DNA of 64,000 bases. Source: Pirellulaceae bacterium (GTDB lineage: Bacteria > Planctomycetota > Planctomycetia > Pirellulales > Pirellulaceae). The stretch is from NCBI GenBank assembly GCA_028280445.1, contig JANQLU010000012.1, positions 1 to 64,000 of the forward strand. Direction: 5' to 3'. Under the pieces are notes generated by a model, which saw nothing but the letters and a program-made list of their open reading frames with translations, had not been told where the DNA came from and made no database searches. The position numbers and the translations under genes are program-made. Below are positions 52,154-60,308 of this stretch, in pieces (position 1 is the first letter of the stretch; the number at the start of each line of letters is the position of its first letter).

Positions 52154-53374
52154 CTAAAAAAATCGTTGCGTCCAAATATCGTTCTGCCCAACACAATTGC
52201 TTCGAAGCATGCCAACCTGACGACAAAGTTGGTTGACTACCGGAACCATTCTATTTGCGAAATCATGCAATAGTTCTTGAGCTGCTTTCTCATCAATCAA
52301 CAAAGGGTCCAAATGCACATCACTTGAACCAAATTCATCTGACAAGTCGTGCTCACCCACGATCAACCTAAATCCCTTGATACCAACCAGCGAGACTCCG
52401 AGCATGACTGGGAACCCCACGCCAAACTCCTCCATATACTTTACCAAATTGTGTACGTTTTTAACCAGGTTTACTTGCAGGCTTATTGAGGATATCCGAT
52501 CTGGTGTTTTCTTCGGCAATGAACTATCGAGTTCACATTGGGTGGGCCAGGCATATTGTTTAAACATCAAATAATCGTTTCCATTCGCTTGCGTTAGTCG
52601 TTGGCCATTCTTGAATTCAAAAACCTGTAGTTCCTGCTCGTTCCAAACGATTGAATCATGGTGCATTCTGGGGCGATGACCAAACCGCTTAATTATCGCG
52701 AATGGATCTCGATCATCAGGAGTCGGGCTCGATCCCAATAGCGTTACTACAGTCGCGGGAAAACTGCGGAAGCCATGAAACTCATTCGGGCCAATTGCGC
52801 TGATTGATTTGCATGTTTCTCTTTGAATTATTTTCATGTCAACAAGGCGGTCTTTTTCTTTCTCCTTGTGCTTTGGGACAACACATCGGTTAATCGCCAA
52901 GCGGAAAACCTTTTCTAGAGTCTTGCTAAGCTTGTCTTTTGCTTTATCATTCTTGCCTTCAGCAGAGTATGGAATTGCATATCGCCGCTTAATATCAAAG
53001 ACCTGCTCAGTCATTTTTCCATAGTGTTCATTCACCACGGCAACAATTGAATCGAAGCCAATTGCCTTTGCCGCATACCCAAGTTCAAAAACCACATTTG
53101 AGTTTGGTAGCTTCTTAGATTTGTTAAATGTGTTTCCAACCAACGTAAGGTCACACAGGAAAATGTCACATTCCGCGATCTTCTTGAGTATCGAAGCTGG
53201 AATGTCGCACATCCCCGCCATGCCTTGAGTATCTGAGTCCAGCTTAACTGACCAGTCGTGGGATTTATCTGCCGAGATTCGTTCGCACGCAGATACTGCC
53301 GCGTCACGAATGAGATACTTATTGGCTTTTTGATCCGAATCGGATTGCCACGCATAAAATATTGTTACTTCCAT
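52154..53374 (-). CDS. TIR-like (nucleotide-binding) domain protein
   Basis: This protein of about 406 residues starts at ATG 53374, 7 nt after GGAG. The N-terminal domain reads VTIFYAWQSDSDQKAN, then LDSDTQGMAG, AECDIFLCDLTLVG and NSNVVFELGYAAKAIG. This is the fold pattern of TIR-like and nucleoside-deoxyribosyltransferase-like proteins found as NAD-degrading defence effectors; the Glu of FELGYA is the likely catalytic residue. The C-terminal 230 residues are unassigned and could be the sensor. It is in element 2 between phage remnants. Confidence 0.65.
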   Translation of the reverse strand: MEVTIFYAWQSDSDQKANKYLIRDAAVSACERISADKSHDWSVKLDSDTQGMAGMCDIPASILKKIAECDIFLCDLTLVGNTFNKSKKLPNSNVVFELGYAAKAIGFDSIVAVVNEHYGKMTEQVFDIKRRYAIPYSAEGKNDKAKDKLSKTLEKVFRLAINRCVVPKHKEKEKDRLVDMKIIQRETCKSISAIGPNEFHGFRSFPATVVTLLGSSPTPDDRDPFAIIKRFGHRPRMHHDSIVWNEQELQVFEFKNGQRLTQANGNDYLMFKQYAWPTQCELDSSLPKKTPDRISSISLQVNLVKNVHNLVKYMEEFGVGFPVMLGVSLVGIKGFRLIVGEHDLSDEFGSSDVHLDPLLIDEKAAQELLHDFANRMVPVVNQLCRQVGMLRSNCVGQNDIWTQRFF

Positions 53375-53435
53375 TGAGGACTCCACGTTGTTTTGAATTC
53401 AACAGTTTAACATTCGTTCATTCGATTTGCGTCAC

Positions 53436-54128
53436 CTAAAAGATGATGTCGCCATACGTTGAATTCTTTGATGCGGAGAGGGCCAACGCCGTACTGTCTG
53501 GAATATCGTCCTTTGCACCAGCTTCATCAGGGTGGTGCACTGAAAGGTATTCCCCATTCGTCCCCTTGTACTCGCGGATTAGACCTGTCATCTGTTCTTC
53601 GAATTGTTCTGCCAGTGGGTGATCGGCAGGATATGAGAATCCTAGTTCATCTTCCCTATGAAGCGATTCTTCAAACTCCGAGTAGAGATTAGCCTTGCTT
53701 TGGAGTGAAAACTTGAATGCTGAGTTCTTGTCCATTGGTAACCAACTGTTCAATTCCAGGTATTCTGTAATCATGTCAGCACCTGTAGCATCTGACCTAA
53801 CTGAGCTGATTCGGTCTTTGTATGGCTCCAAGTCTTTGAGCAGCAATTCAATTTGTTCCTGATGGTTTACGTGTGGATATTTGAACCACCCCACAACATC
53901 GTTTTCTGGTGTGGCGAGTGACGCAATTGTTTCATCTGAGATTCGGGCCCAGTCCAGCCCTAAACCCAGGTAACAGTCCATTTCTGCAATACGCTTGTTT
54001 TCTTCTTCGTTGCGGCCCATTGAAAGTAACCGCTCGCGACTAATGAAGTTTCCAATGTCGATTATGTCTTCGAGGTAGTAGTTGCGTTTGATTTCGGGAT
54101 CTCTCGCCCTTTCTTTCTCAACTCACGC
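53436..54128 (-). pseudogene. Terminase large subunit fragment
   Basis: The open frame from ATG 54020 encodes 194 residues resembling the C-terminal nuclease domain of phage terminases (LGLGLDWARISDETI, acidic Asp in DWA; RSDATGADMITEYLE; AKDDIPDSTALAL). The same frame continues upstream without a start to a stop near 54130, and a second frame (AFQRELRKKGREIP) looks like further terminase coding. A frameshift or truncation is therefore likely. The ATPase domain is absent, cut by the element end at 54319. Confidence 0.6.
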
Positions 54129-54286
54129 TGAAAGGCCTTCTCGTGATTCTAATGGTTAACGTCACCCGTTTCGTCATACTTCTTTCTGCGGTCACGGATT
54201 ACTTCATCAACATCGACTACGACCGCAACCGAGTCTGGCAACTCTTCTTTGCAGCCTTTAAGAAAATTGCAATTGCGTGTGCAGCC

Positions 54287-54319
54287 AACCGGCGCTTTCG
54301 ACCACTCAGCCACGTCTCC
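54287..54319 (-). repeat. Right attachment repeat of element 2 (tRNA-Ser 5' fragment)
   Basis: 33 bp identical to 46147-46179: the 5' half of tRNA-Ser(GCT) up to the anticodon stem. It is not a functional tRNA. The sequence to its right is the original upstream region of the tRNA gene, so the native promoter may still drive this fragment. Confidence 0.88.
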
Positions 54320-54523
54320 TGCGGCTGCCACCAAAATATCAAATTGTTCACCGACAATAAAGTGGCGTCGTGAAACTGTCCTATTTTCTGAGACAGTTTG
54401 AGCTATTTGGTTCGCGTTTGTCGATAAGTTTGAGCGTAGCCTTGAGATACTTGAATTGATTTGATACTTTGTTCTATCTTGAATTCTGTCGATCTGTTCG
54501 ATTCAAGATAGTCGCTCCTTTCT

Positions 54524-54597
54524 GGCGGAGTAGCTCAGTTGGTTAGAGCAGCGGAATCATAATCCGCGTGTCGGGGGTTCGAGTCCCTCCTCCGCTA
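54524..54597 (+). tRNA. tRNA-Met (anticodon CAT)
   Basis: A 74-nt tRNA: acceptor GGCGGAG/CTCCGCT (first pair G-U), TAGCTCAGTTGGTTAGAGC D-arm, anticodon stem GCGGA with loop ATCATAA, T-arm GGGGGTTCGAGTCCCTC, discriminator A, no CCA. CAT can be elongator Met or lysidine-modified Ile; it lacks initiator features (three G-C pairs in the anticodon stem). Before the insertions it stood about 205 bp from tRNA-Ser. Confidence 0.95.
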
Positions 54598-55253
54598 CTT
54601 TGGTCATTCGATGTCAAACACTGACAAAGGACGACTAACTCTCGTTGTTGTAAGGGTCTGTGCGAAGCACTTTCTAAAACCCCAGTTTGCCAATCAACGC
54701 CATTGAATGACTGAGAAGAATCACTTCAATGAGGACAACCGTCCTCAATTCATTTTTGCGCTGTATCCAATCTCCAGCGAACTGAAGACTTTCAGAAATT
54801 GTCCGTAACCCTTATTGGTGAAGGATCTGTCTGTCGAGCTAATTCGTCACTCGATTGTAAATTTTCAATTATTTTCTGGAACCTCACCAATGAGTAGGGG
54901 CATCTAACGTGTATAGATAAACAGAGGATAATTTGAGACTTGAACCCGAAACACGAGAAAGTCTACTGTTTCGTTTGCGAGATTCGGCGGCAATGCGGCA
55001 AGGGATAGGACAACTTTGTTTCGGAAAAGATCGGCGTTAATGCGATCCATCAGACATGGTTTGATCGATCTTCCGCCAAGCCGCTACAGATTTGACAGCA
55101 ATTCAATTGAAGTCGGATCAAAATCACAGTCATGCTCAAAGCCTCGGAACAAAATACAAAGATAAAAAAAAGATGCCTGATATTGTCGAGCAATTTCGAG
55201 CCACGCACGCTGGCCTGTTGCTGAAAACACTCCCAATCAACACAGAGTAAAGA
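54598..55253. other. Gap after tRNA-Met
   Basis: 656 bp without a convincing gene. It contains the 41-bp repeat copy at 54673-54713 and presumably the promoter of the gene at 55254. Frames on the minus strand have no ribosome binding site. Confidence 0.45.
54673..54713. repeat. 41-bp direct repeat, copy 1
   Basis: 35 of 41 positions match 57229-57269, with the core TTGCCAATCAACGCCA identical. The two copies flank the gene at 55254-57011 at its two sides. Confidence 0.6.
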
Positions 55254-57011
55254 ATGAAACAAAGAAATTGGTACACGGCTTTCTTGTTGTCGACACTCAT
55301 CAGTTCTGTATTTTTTGCAACAACTTGCTGCACTCAAGGAAAACAAAAAGTCCTTCATGAAAGCAGTTTATTCAACGACAACATGGTTTTGAAACCGATC
55401 CGCGTGTTGGGTTCTTCTACGCCAGGTGGTCAGGTGACAAGTATTCAGGATGAGGAAAAATCGCCAAGCGACGATCAACAAAAAATTAGAGCTCTCATCA
55501 AACAACTTAATCATCGAGACTTCAAGAAGCGCCATGAGGCCAGCGCCCAACTGGTCAAGCGAGGCGCATCAACTCTGGGTTTGCTACGCGATTTCATCGT
55601 GAACCCAAAAACGGAAACAGAAATTCGCGCGCGGGCGATTCAAGTACTGCAGAAAATCTATACCCAAAACCCACAGGAACTGGCCGCTCAAAAAACAATT
55701 ACACAGATTTTGGAATCTCCAACATTGTCCGATCGGGTGAAAGGGCATCTGGCAGAAACCATCGGTATGCTTTGGGGTTATGAAGTACATGAGTGGGGCG
55801 TGATGTCGGTCATGAAAGGACAAAAATGGGCGAACGCTCAAATGGCTCATGAATGGTCAACATTGCCAAAGGGAATGTACCGTGCGATTCCCAAGTGGAA
55901 GCTTCCCAGTGCTTATCAGGGTCCTGTCGACAAACCTGTCATTTACTTCTATTTCGACAAAATCCATAACAAAACAGCCATCAAAAAACCGTTTCTTTGT
56001 TCTATCAAATTCACGAAAGGGCACTACGCGCTGTGGTTCCCGACAACCAGGAATTTGTGCGAAATGAATCATGGCCGCAGACCAGTAAAAAAAATTGAAG
56101 ACACGATGACCTGGGAGTTTTATGGTGAAAAAGCTTATCTATCGGCCAGGCGTCAACAAGCAGGTAATGCGTTTCAGCGCATGTTGCCTTCAATTAAACA
56201 AACGACGAAACTCAAGGTTGATCCTTCGCACTGGTATGCTGATCTACGGCAAACAAAATCTTCGACGCTGTATGCCCTTGGCCCTGTTTCGTTTGGGAAG
56301 CTTGGGGCCACTCGCCGTGTCGATCAAGAAAAATTCATCTACTACGACGGGTTGATGCAACCTCTTGATTATCTTTCAACCCAACGTCTGAAGAACAACA
56401 ATCTTCTTTTGATCAACAACGCTCCATATACAATTTATGATTTGTTTGCTATTGAAATAAATAACGGCCAACTTTCTCTTTGTGTTGTTGATGAAATCAG
56501 AAAAGGCCAACAAAAAACCGAACTCAAAATGCAGAGAATCACGAAAGAAAACTGGCAGAACAAAACGAGCCAAAATTTGGTGGAGAGACTGGTTCGAGCC
56601 GGTCTTTTCAAAGATGAGGCCACAATGCTGGAAAAAATCTGGAGACCTGGTTTTTTCCAACAACAAGGAGTGACACTGCTCTACCGTTTGCCACAGGCCG
56701 AATATGATCGTGCGACAAAAATTTCGCTTCACCCAAAACCCAGCAGATTGGTAAGAGTCGGTTTGATTCGTCAATCCCATGCTGAGCCAGAGTTAGGGGT
56801 TGTGATCAAAAAGATGATCGATGACCTTCTGGCAGATGACCCCGCAACCAGCAATAAAGCCTCTCGCAAGCTGATCAAGTACGGGGTGGTTTGTTTGGAT
56901 GATTTGCACGTTGCGAGCCAAAATCAAACAGACGTTTCTCGTCGCCGAAAACTTGAAAAACACATCAAGATGATTCGCGACTCTCTCGCGCAAATGCCAA
57001 ACAAAAAGTAG
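55254..57011 (+). CDS. Secreted HEAT-like protein of unknown function
   Basis: This 585-residue protein has a signal peptide (about 1-25). An N-terminal helical-repeat segment (about 78-160; IRALIKQLNHRDFKKRHEAS) is like that in the PDZ protein at 18238. A large beta-rich domain opening with GYEVHEWGVMSVMKG and a C-terminal helical part (about 520-585) follow. The VHEWGV motif recurs in planctomycete secreted proteins of unknown function. It is flanked by the two 41-bp repeats. Confidence 0.65.
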   Translation: MKQRNWYTAFLLSTLISSVFFATTCCTQGKQKVLHESSLFNDNMVLKPIRVLGSSTPGGQVTSIQDEEKSPSDDQQKIRALIKQLNHRDFKKRHEASAQLVKRGASTLGLLRDFIVNPKTETEIRARAIQVLQKIYTQNPQELAAQKTITQILESPTLSDRVKGHLAETIGMLWGYEVHEWGVMSVMKGQKWANAQMAHEWSTLPKGMYRAIPKWKLPSAYQGPVDKPVIYFYFDKIHNKTAIKKPFLCSIKFTKGHYALWFPTTRNLCEMNHGRRPVKKIEDTMTWEFYGEKAYLSARRQQAGNAFQRMLPSIKQTTKLKVDPSHWYADLRQTKSSTLYALGPVSFGKLGATRRVDQEKFIYYDGLMQPLDYLSTQRLKNNNLLLINNAPYTIYDLFAIEINNGQLSLCVVDEIRKGQQKTELKMQRITKENWQNKTSQNLVERLVRAGLFKDEATMLEKIWRPGFFQQQGVTLLYRLPQAEYDRATKISLHPKPSRLVRVGLIRQSHAEPELGVVIKKMIDDLLADDPATSNKASRKLIKYGVVCLDDLHVASQNQTDVSRRRKLEKHIKMIRDSLAQMPNKK

Positions 57012-57228
57012 CCGATATTGCATGGAAGTGTTTGAGCTGCGCTGAAATTGGCGAGAATCAGCTGAATCGGCTTGCTCCCCCATGCACGCTGCGAGGACGG
57101 CGTGCTTTATCCAAACACTTGTATCGATTAACTCATCATGCCGATCGATGAGTCATCAGTTTTCAGTGCTCAAATCGCGCTGTCCGTGGCGACTGAATTC
57201 TGGTTTCGACTACCTGCGTACAAAACTA

Positions 57229-57269
57229 TCTAAAATCCCACGTTGCCAATCAACGCCAATGGATGGCTG
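57229..57269. repeat. 41-bp direct repeat, copy 2
   Basis: Second copy of the 41-bp repeat at 54673-54713 (six mismatches). It lies in the 494-bp gap between 57011 and 57506; nothing else is recognised there. Confidence 0.6.
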
Positions 57270-57505
57270 CTAAGATCGTCCAAAGCCAGAAGTTTGTACG
57301 ACTTTGTGTGCAACACTTTTTTTTCAGGTGTCAACAGAATATTTTCGCCTCTAATCTCAGAAAACACACCGAAGCCCACAAATCGGGGACACTGCGAAAA
57401 ATTCTTGTTATACAATCTAGAAATCTGTTGGAACGGTTTCAGGATCAAACAGATTGGGTAATACAGTTCCATTGTCATTTTCAGAAATTTGACCCCTTCA
57501 TTGTG

Positions 57506-58231
57506 ATGTCTGACTTTGTCCGAATTCGTAAATATCATAGTGCTGCGGAAGCGGAGCATATGTGTTCAGTTTTGCAGTCGTTTCAGATCGATGCATTTGT
57601 CGATGGCGCGAATTCGTCCAATACACTTTCCCATGCAGTGATTGCGTTGGGGTGTGGATTGTTTGTTCGGAAACAGGATGAAAGTTCCGCAATAGAGATC
57701 GTTACGGCGCACGAACGCGAAGGCGCTGAAGCCAAAGAACCCTGGTATTGCAGCCAATGCCGCTACGAGGTCGACGCGGAGTTTGATTTTTGTTGGCAAT
57801 GTAACGCCGATCGATCCACTTCGCAGGTTCGTCGGGCTCCAGAGTCATCGGGAGCGTGTGAAGAGGCGAGTGAGCATGTTGGCTTGTTGGATTTAGCCAA
57901 TGCCGTTTCTGCACCCGAGGGCGACAATCCTTATGAACCGCCGATCCAAGCATCCTCGCCAATTGAAAATGAACCCGATGTGGCCACCGTTGACCCACGC
58001 GCCGAGGATTTGGTGCGGCGGGCTTGGATCGCAACCATCTTTGGAATTGCATTTTTGCCAATCCTGGCCCACATCTATTCCATGGTTTTGCTCTACCGGG
58101 CTTCCCGGATTACTTCCGAGTTTACGCCTAAAAGCAATAAGCGGTTTTTTTATGCAATATTCCTGAATGTGGCTATTCCTGCTGGTTGGTTGGCGTTCTC
58201 AATTCGGTTCGAGTACATAGCAATCTCGTAG
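57506..58231 (+). CDS. DUF2007-like, zinc ribbon and membrane protein
   Basis: This 241-residue protein starts at ATG 57506; the frame extends 81 codons upstream without a signal. Residues 1-70 resemble DUF2007 signal-transducing domains (IRKYHSAAEAEHMCSVLQS). A zinc ribbon follows (WYCSQCRYEV ... FCWQCNAD, about 81-104), then a disordered acidic linker and two membrane helices (about 170-195 and 212-235). Probably an inner membrane regulator; partner unknown. Confidence 0.65.
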   Translation: MSDFVRIRKYHSAAEAEHMCSVLQSFQIDAFVDGANSSNTLSHAVIALGCGLFVRKQDESSAIEIVTAHEREGAEAKEPWYCSQCRYEVDAEFDFCWQCNADRSTSQVRRAPESSGACEEASEHVGLLDLANAVSAPEGDNPYEPPIQASSPIENEPDVATVDPRAEDLVRRAWIATIFGIAFLPILAHIYSMVLLYRASRITSEFTPKSNKRFFYAIFLNVAIPAGWLAFSIRFEYIAIS

Positions 58232-58682
58232 AAGCTTGGCTACATGAACGATGCAAAAACTGGATCTCCCGAGCCAGGCTGCAGTGTTGTGTTGTTATTA
58301 AGTTCGATTTGTATGTTCGCTCGTCGACGAAGAATTCCTTCGACGCACACTCGAGTTTCGTAATTTGATTTTACATCTATGAAGCTAACGCAATCGTTGT
58401 CTGAACTGGTCAGGCAACAACGAACTGCGCCAGCTTGCGTCAATTGACAATTGATTGACGCGCATGGTGATTGTCGCGTTGAATTTAGAATTTTCAGCAA
58501 TTAACAAAGACGAAGGCGCACCCCTTGGAGAACTAAAACGGAGTTGAATTTCCCGTATGACAGAAAGTTGGCATTGAAGCTTGCTTTTTCGAACGCCAAG
58601 TCATTCCAAGAGAGAAATATCTTGCATAAAATTGGAAATACAACACTTAATGGTGTCAAATTTCCCTAAAAGTGAAACGGAC
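58232..58682. other. Gap before the HAD phosphatase gene
   Basis: 451 bp without a convincing gene. GCGTCAAT (58437-58444) and ATTGACGC (58454-58461) form a small inverted repeat that could be a regulatory site. Confidence 0.4.
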
Positions 58683-59519
58683 ATGTTTACCAAAGAACGA
58701 CAAAAAGTAAACCGTTACGGCTTGCTAATCGACATGGACGGAGTCATTTATCGTGGTGGTGAAGTCATTCCCGGAGCTGTTGAGACAATCCAGCAACTAG
58801 TCGAACAGAACATTCCATTTCGATTTCTTACAAACAACAGTCAACGAACTCGACTGGACCTTGCCACAAAACTCAGGGGAATGGGGTTTTGTGTGCAGCC
58901 TCAACATATCTATACGTGTGCAATAGCGACTGCCCGATTCATCGCAAACCAAAAAGAGAATCCAACGGTATATGTACTGGGTGAATCTGGATTAACAACT
59001 GAGTTACACGCTAACGGAATTGCAACTGTCGATCGAGATGCAGATTTTGTTGTTGTTGGAGAAGGACGTACGTATACATTTGAAATGCTCGAACATGCAA
59101 CCAATCTGGTACTTGATGGTGCACGGTTGATCGCCACGAACCTGGATCCAAATTGTCCGACAGCAAATGGAAAAACGAGACCTGGCTGTGGGGCTGTTGT
59201 AAGCCTTTTGGAAAAAGCGACGGGGAGGATTGCATTTTCACCAGGAAAACCCAGTCCGGTCATGATGCGGGATGCACGAAAAGAACTTGAATTGGAAGCG
59301 GCTCAGACATTTATGATTGGCGACACCATGGACACGGACATACGTGGCGGTCTCGAACTTGGCTACACAACGGTTCTGGTTTTGACAGGCGGAACAAAAC
59401 GCCATGAACTTTGTAACTTTGCATTCCAACCAAAACACATTGTCGATTCCATCGCGGAACTCAACACAGATTGGTTTGACGCCCAAGTGAATTATTCCGA
59501 ATCTCAAGCTTACATTTAA
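58683..59519 (+). CDS. HAD-IIA sugar/nucleotide phosphatase (NagD-like)
   Basis: This protein of about 278 residues has the HAD motifs: GLLIDMDGVIYRG (Asp17 nucleophile, Asp19), motif II FLTNNSQRT (Thr50), motif III Lys in SPGKPSPVM and motif IV MIGDTMDTDI. The cap between motifs II and III marks class IIA, which includes NagD and pyridoxal/p-nitrophenyl phosphatases. It removes phosphate from small metabolites in the cytoplasm. I chose ATG 58683; an upstream in-frame start (58650) is possible. Confidence 0.88.
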   Translation: MFTKERQKVNRYGLLIDMDGVIYRGGEVIPGAVETIQQLVEQNIPFRFLTNNSQRTRLDLATKLRGMGFCVQPQHIYTCAIATARFIANQKENPTVYVLGESGLTTELHANGIATVDRDADFVVVGEGRTYTFEMLEHATNLVLDGARLIATNLDPNCPTANGKTRPGCGAVVSLLEKATGRIAFSPGKPSPVMMRDARKELELEAAQTFMIGDTMDTDIRGGLELGYTTVLVLTGGTKRHELCNFAFQPKHIVDSIAELNTDWFDAQVNYSESQAYI

Positions 59520-59765
59520 CGCTTCGATGCAACAGAAATAAACGCTGAAATCTAATTGAATCGAATTTCGGTGAACCAAAGGTAGTCTCTGAGAAAACGA
59601 TCATATCGAATCGTCCAGCGATAAGTTGCAAGGAACTGCCAAGCCTGAAGATCTTTGACACGACGCTGAAAGACAAGTGTTGCTCGACCATTGGTCTCGT
59701 CACAACAACGAAGTCATGTCGGATTCGTGGTCTTTTCCTAATTGGCCGCTTGACTATTATAGATA

Positions 59766-59791
59766 TACAATATATTGTACAATTTATTGTA
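59766..59791. promoter_or_regulatory. Two overlapping MarR-type operator sites
   Basis: TACAATATATTGTA (59766-59779) is a perfect palindrome; TACAATTTATTGTA (59778-59791) matches it at 13 of 14 positions and overlaps by two bases. They lie 20-45 bp before the MarR gene start at 59811, a fitting place for autoregulation by two dimers. Confidence 0.75.
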
Positions 59792-59810
59792 TGTTTTCTG
59801 GTGAGTTTGT

Positions 59811-60308
59811 ATGACATCTTTTTTCGATTCAGAAAAAACCGTTCGATCGTTCGTTGGCAAGTTAGCGTTCGACTTGCGGCAAATACTCTCGTCGCAAGCA
59901 AAAGAACTTTATCAGAATATCGGATTGATATTTCCGCCAACATGCACTTCGACAATGCTGCAGATCGGCAAAAACAAGGGTTGTTCAATGGCGGATTTGG
60001 CGACTGCACTGGAATACCCTCACCAATTAATAACACAGCGTGTCAACATTTTGCTGGAACACCGGCTGATAAGAAAACGAACGTCGAAGTGCGACAAAAG
60101 ACGGTATGACCTTGAACTAACGAAAGCTGGTCGCCACCAACTGAAGTTGCTCGAAGAATTTCTCGATGACGCGATGATGTTGTTTGACAATCTGAATCAA
60201 GAAATCGAAGCAAACCTGTCCCAAGTCCTATCACGTTCAATTGTTGCATTGAAAAAGAAAGACTTGTTGAGCCGAATGGAGGAGATTCGTGTTGTTCAAG
60301 ACCGTTAG
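59811..60308 (+). CDS. MarR family transcriptional regulator
   Basis: This 165-residue winged-helix regulator has SMADLATALEYPHQLITQRV and the wing KRRYDLELTKAG. It probably binds the twin palindromes upstream. Its 3' end overlaps the next gene: the GTG of the beta-lactamase-like hydrolase (60289) lies 20 bp before its stop, behind a GGAGGAG ribosome binding site within the MarR frame. The two are therefore co-expressed. Confidence 0.85.
   Translation: MTSFFDSEKTVRSFVGKLAFDLRQILSSQAKELYQNIGLIFPPTCTSTMLQIGKNKGCSMADLATALEYPHQLITQRVNILLEHRLIRKRTSKCDKRRYDLELTKAGRHQLKLLEEFLDDAMMLFDNLNQEIEANLSQVLSRSIVALKKKDLLSRMEEIRVVQDR

Larger units (their letters stand above)
46147..54319. mobile_element. Element 2: decayed prophage or satellite in the tRNA-Ser 5' half
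   Basis: About 8.1 kb bounded by a 33-bp direct repeat of the tRNA 5' half. It contains an integrase-like gene at the left end, mostly minus-strand cargo of small unknown or membrane proteins, an HNH nuclease, a TIR-like protein, a tail-fibre-like fragment and a terminase fragment. Phage pieces without a full structural set suggest a remnant prophage or a satellite. The integrase lacks several catalytic residues, so the element may be fixed. Confidence 0.82.

Noticed and set aside
28951..54319. One single composite island with outer repeats
   Set aside because: The 19-bp and 33-bp repeats are different halves of the tRNA and pair with different partners, so two separate insertions explain the data better.
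54149..54334. Minus-strand 61-residue frame starting in the tRNA fragment
   Set aside because: Its first 20 residues are translated tRNA sequence (AEWSKAPVG); the rest is probably terminase remnant or chance.
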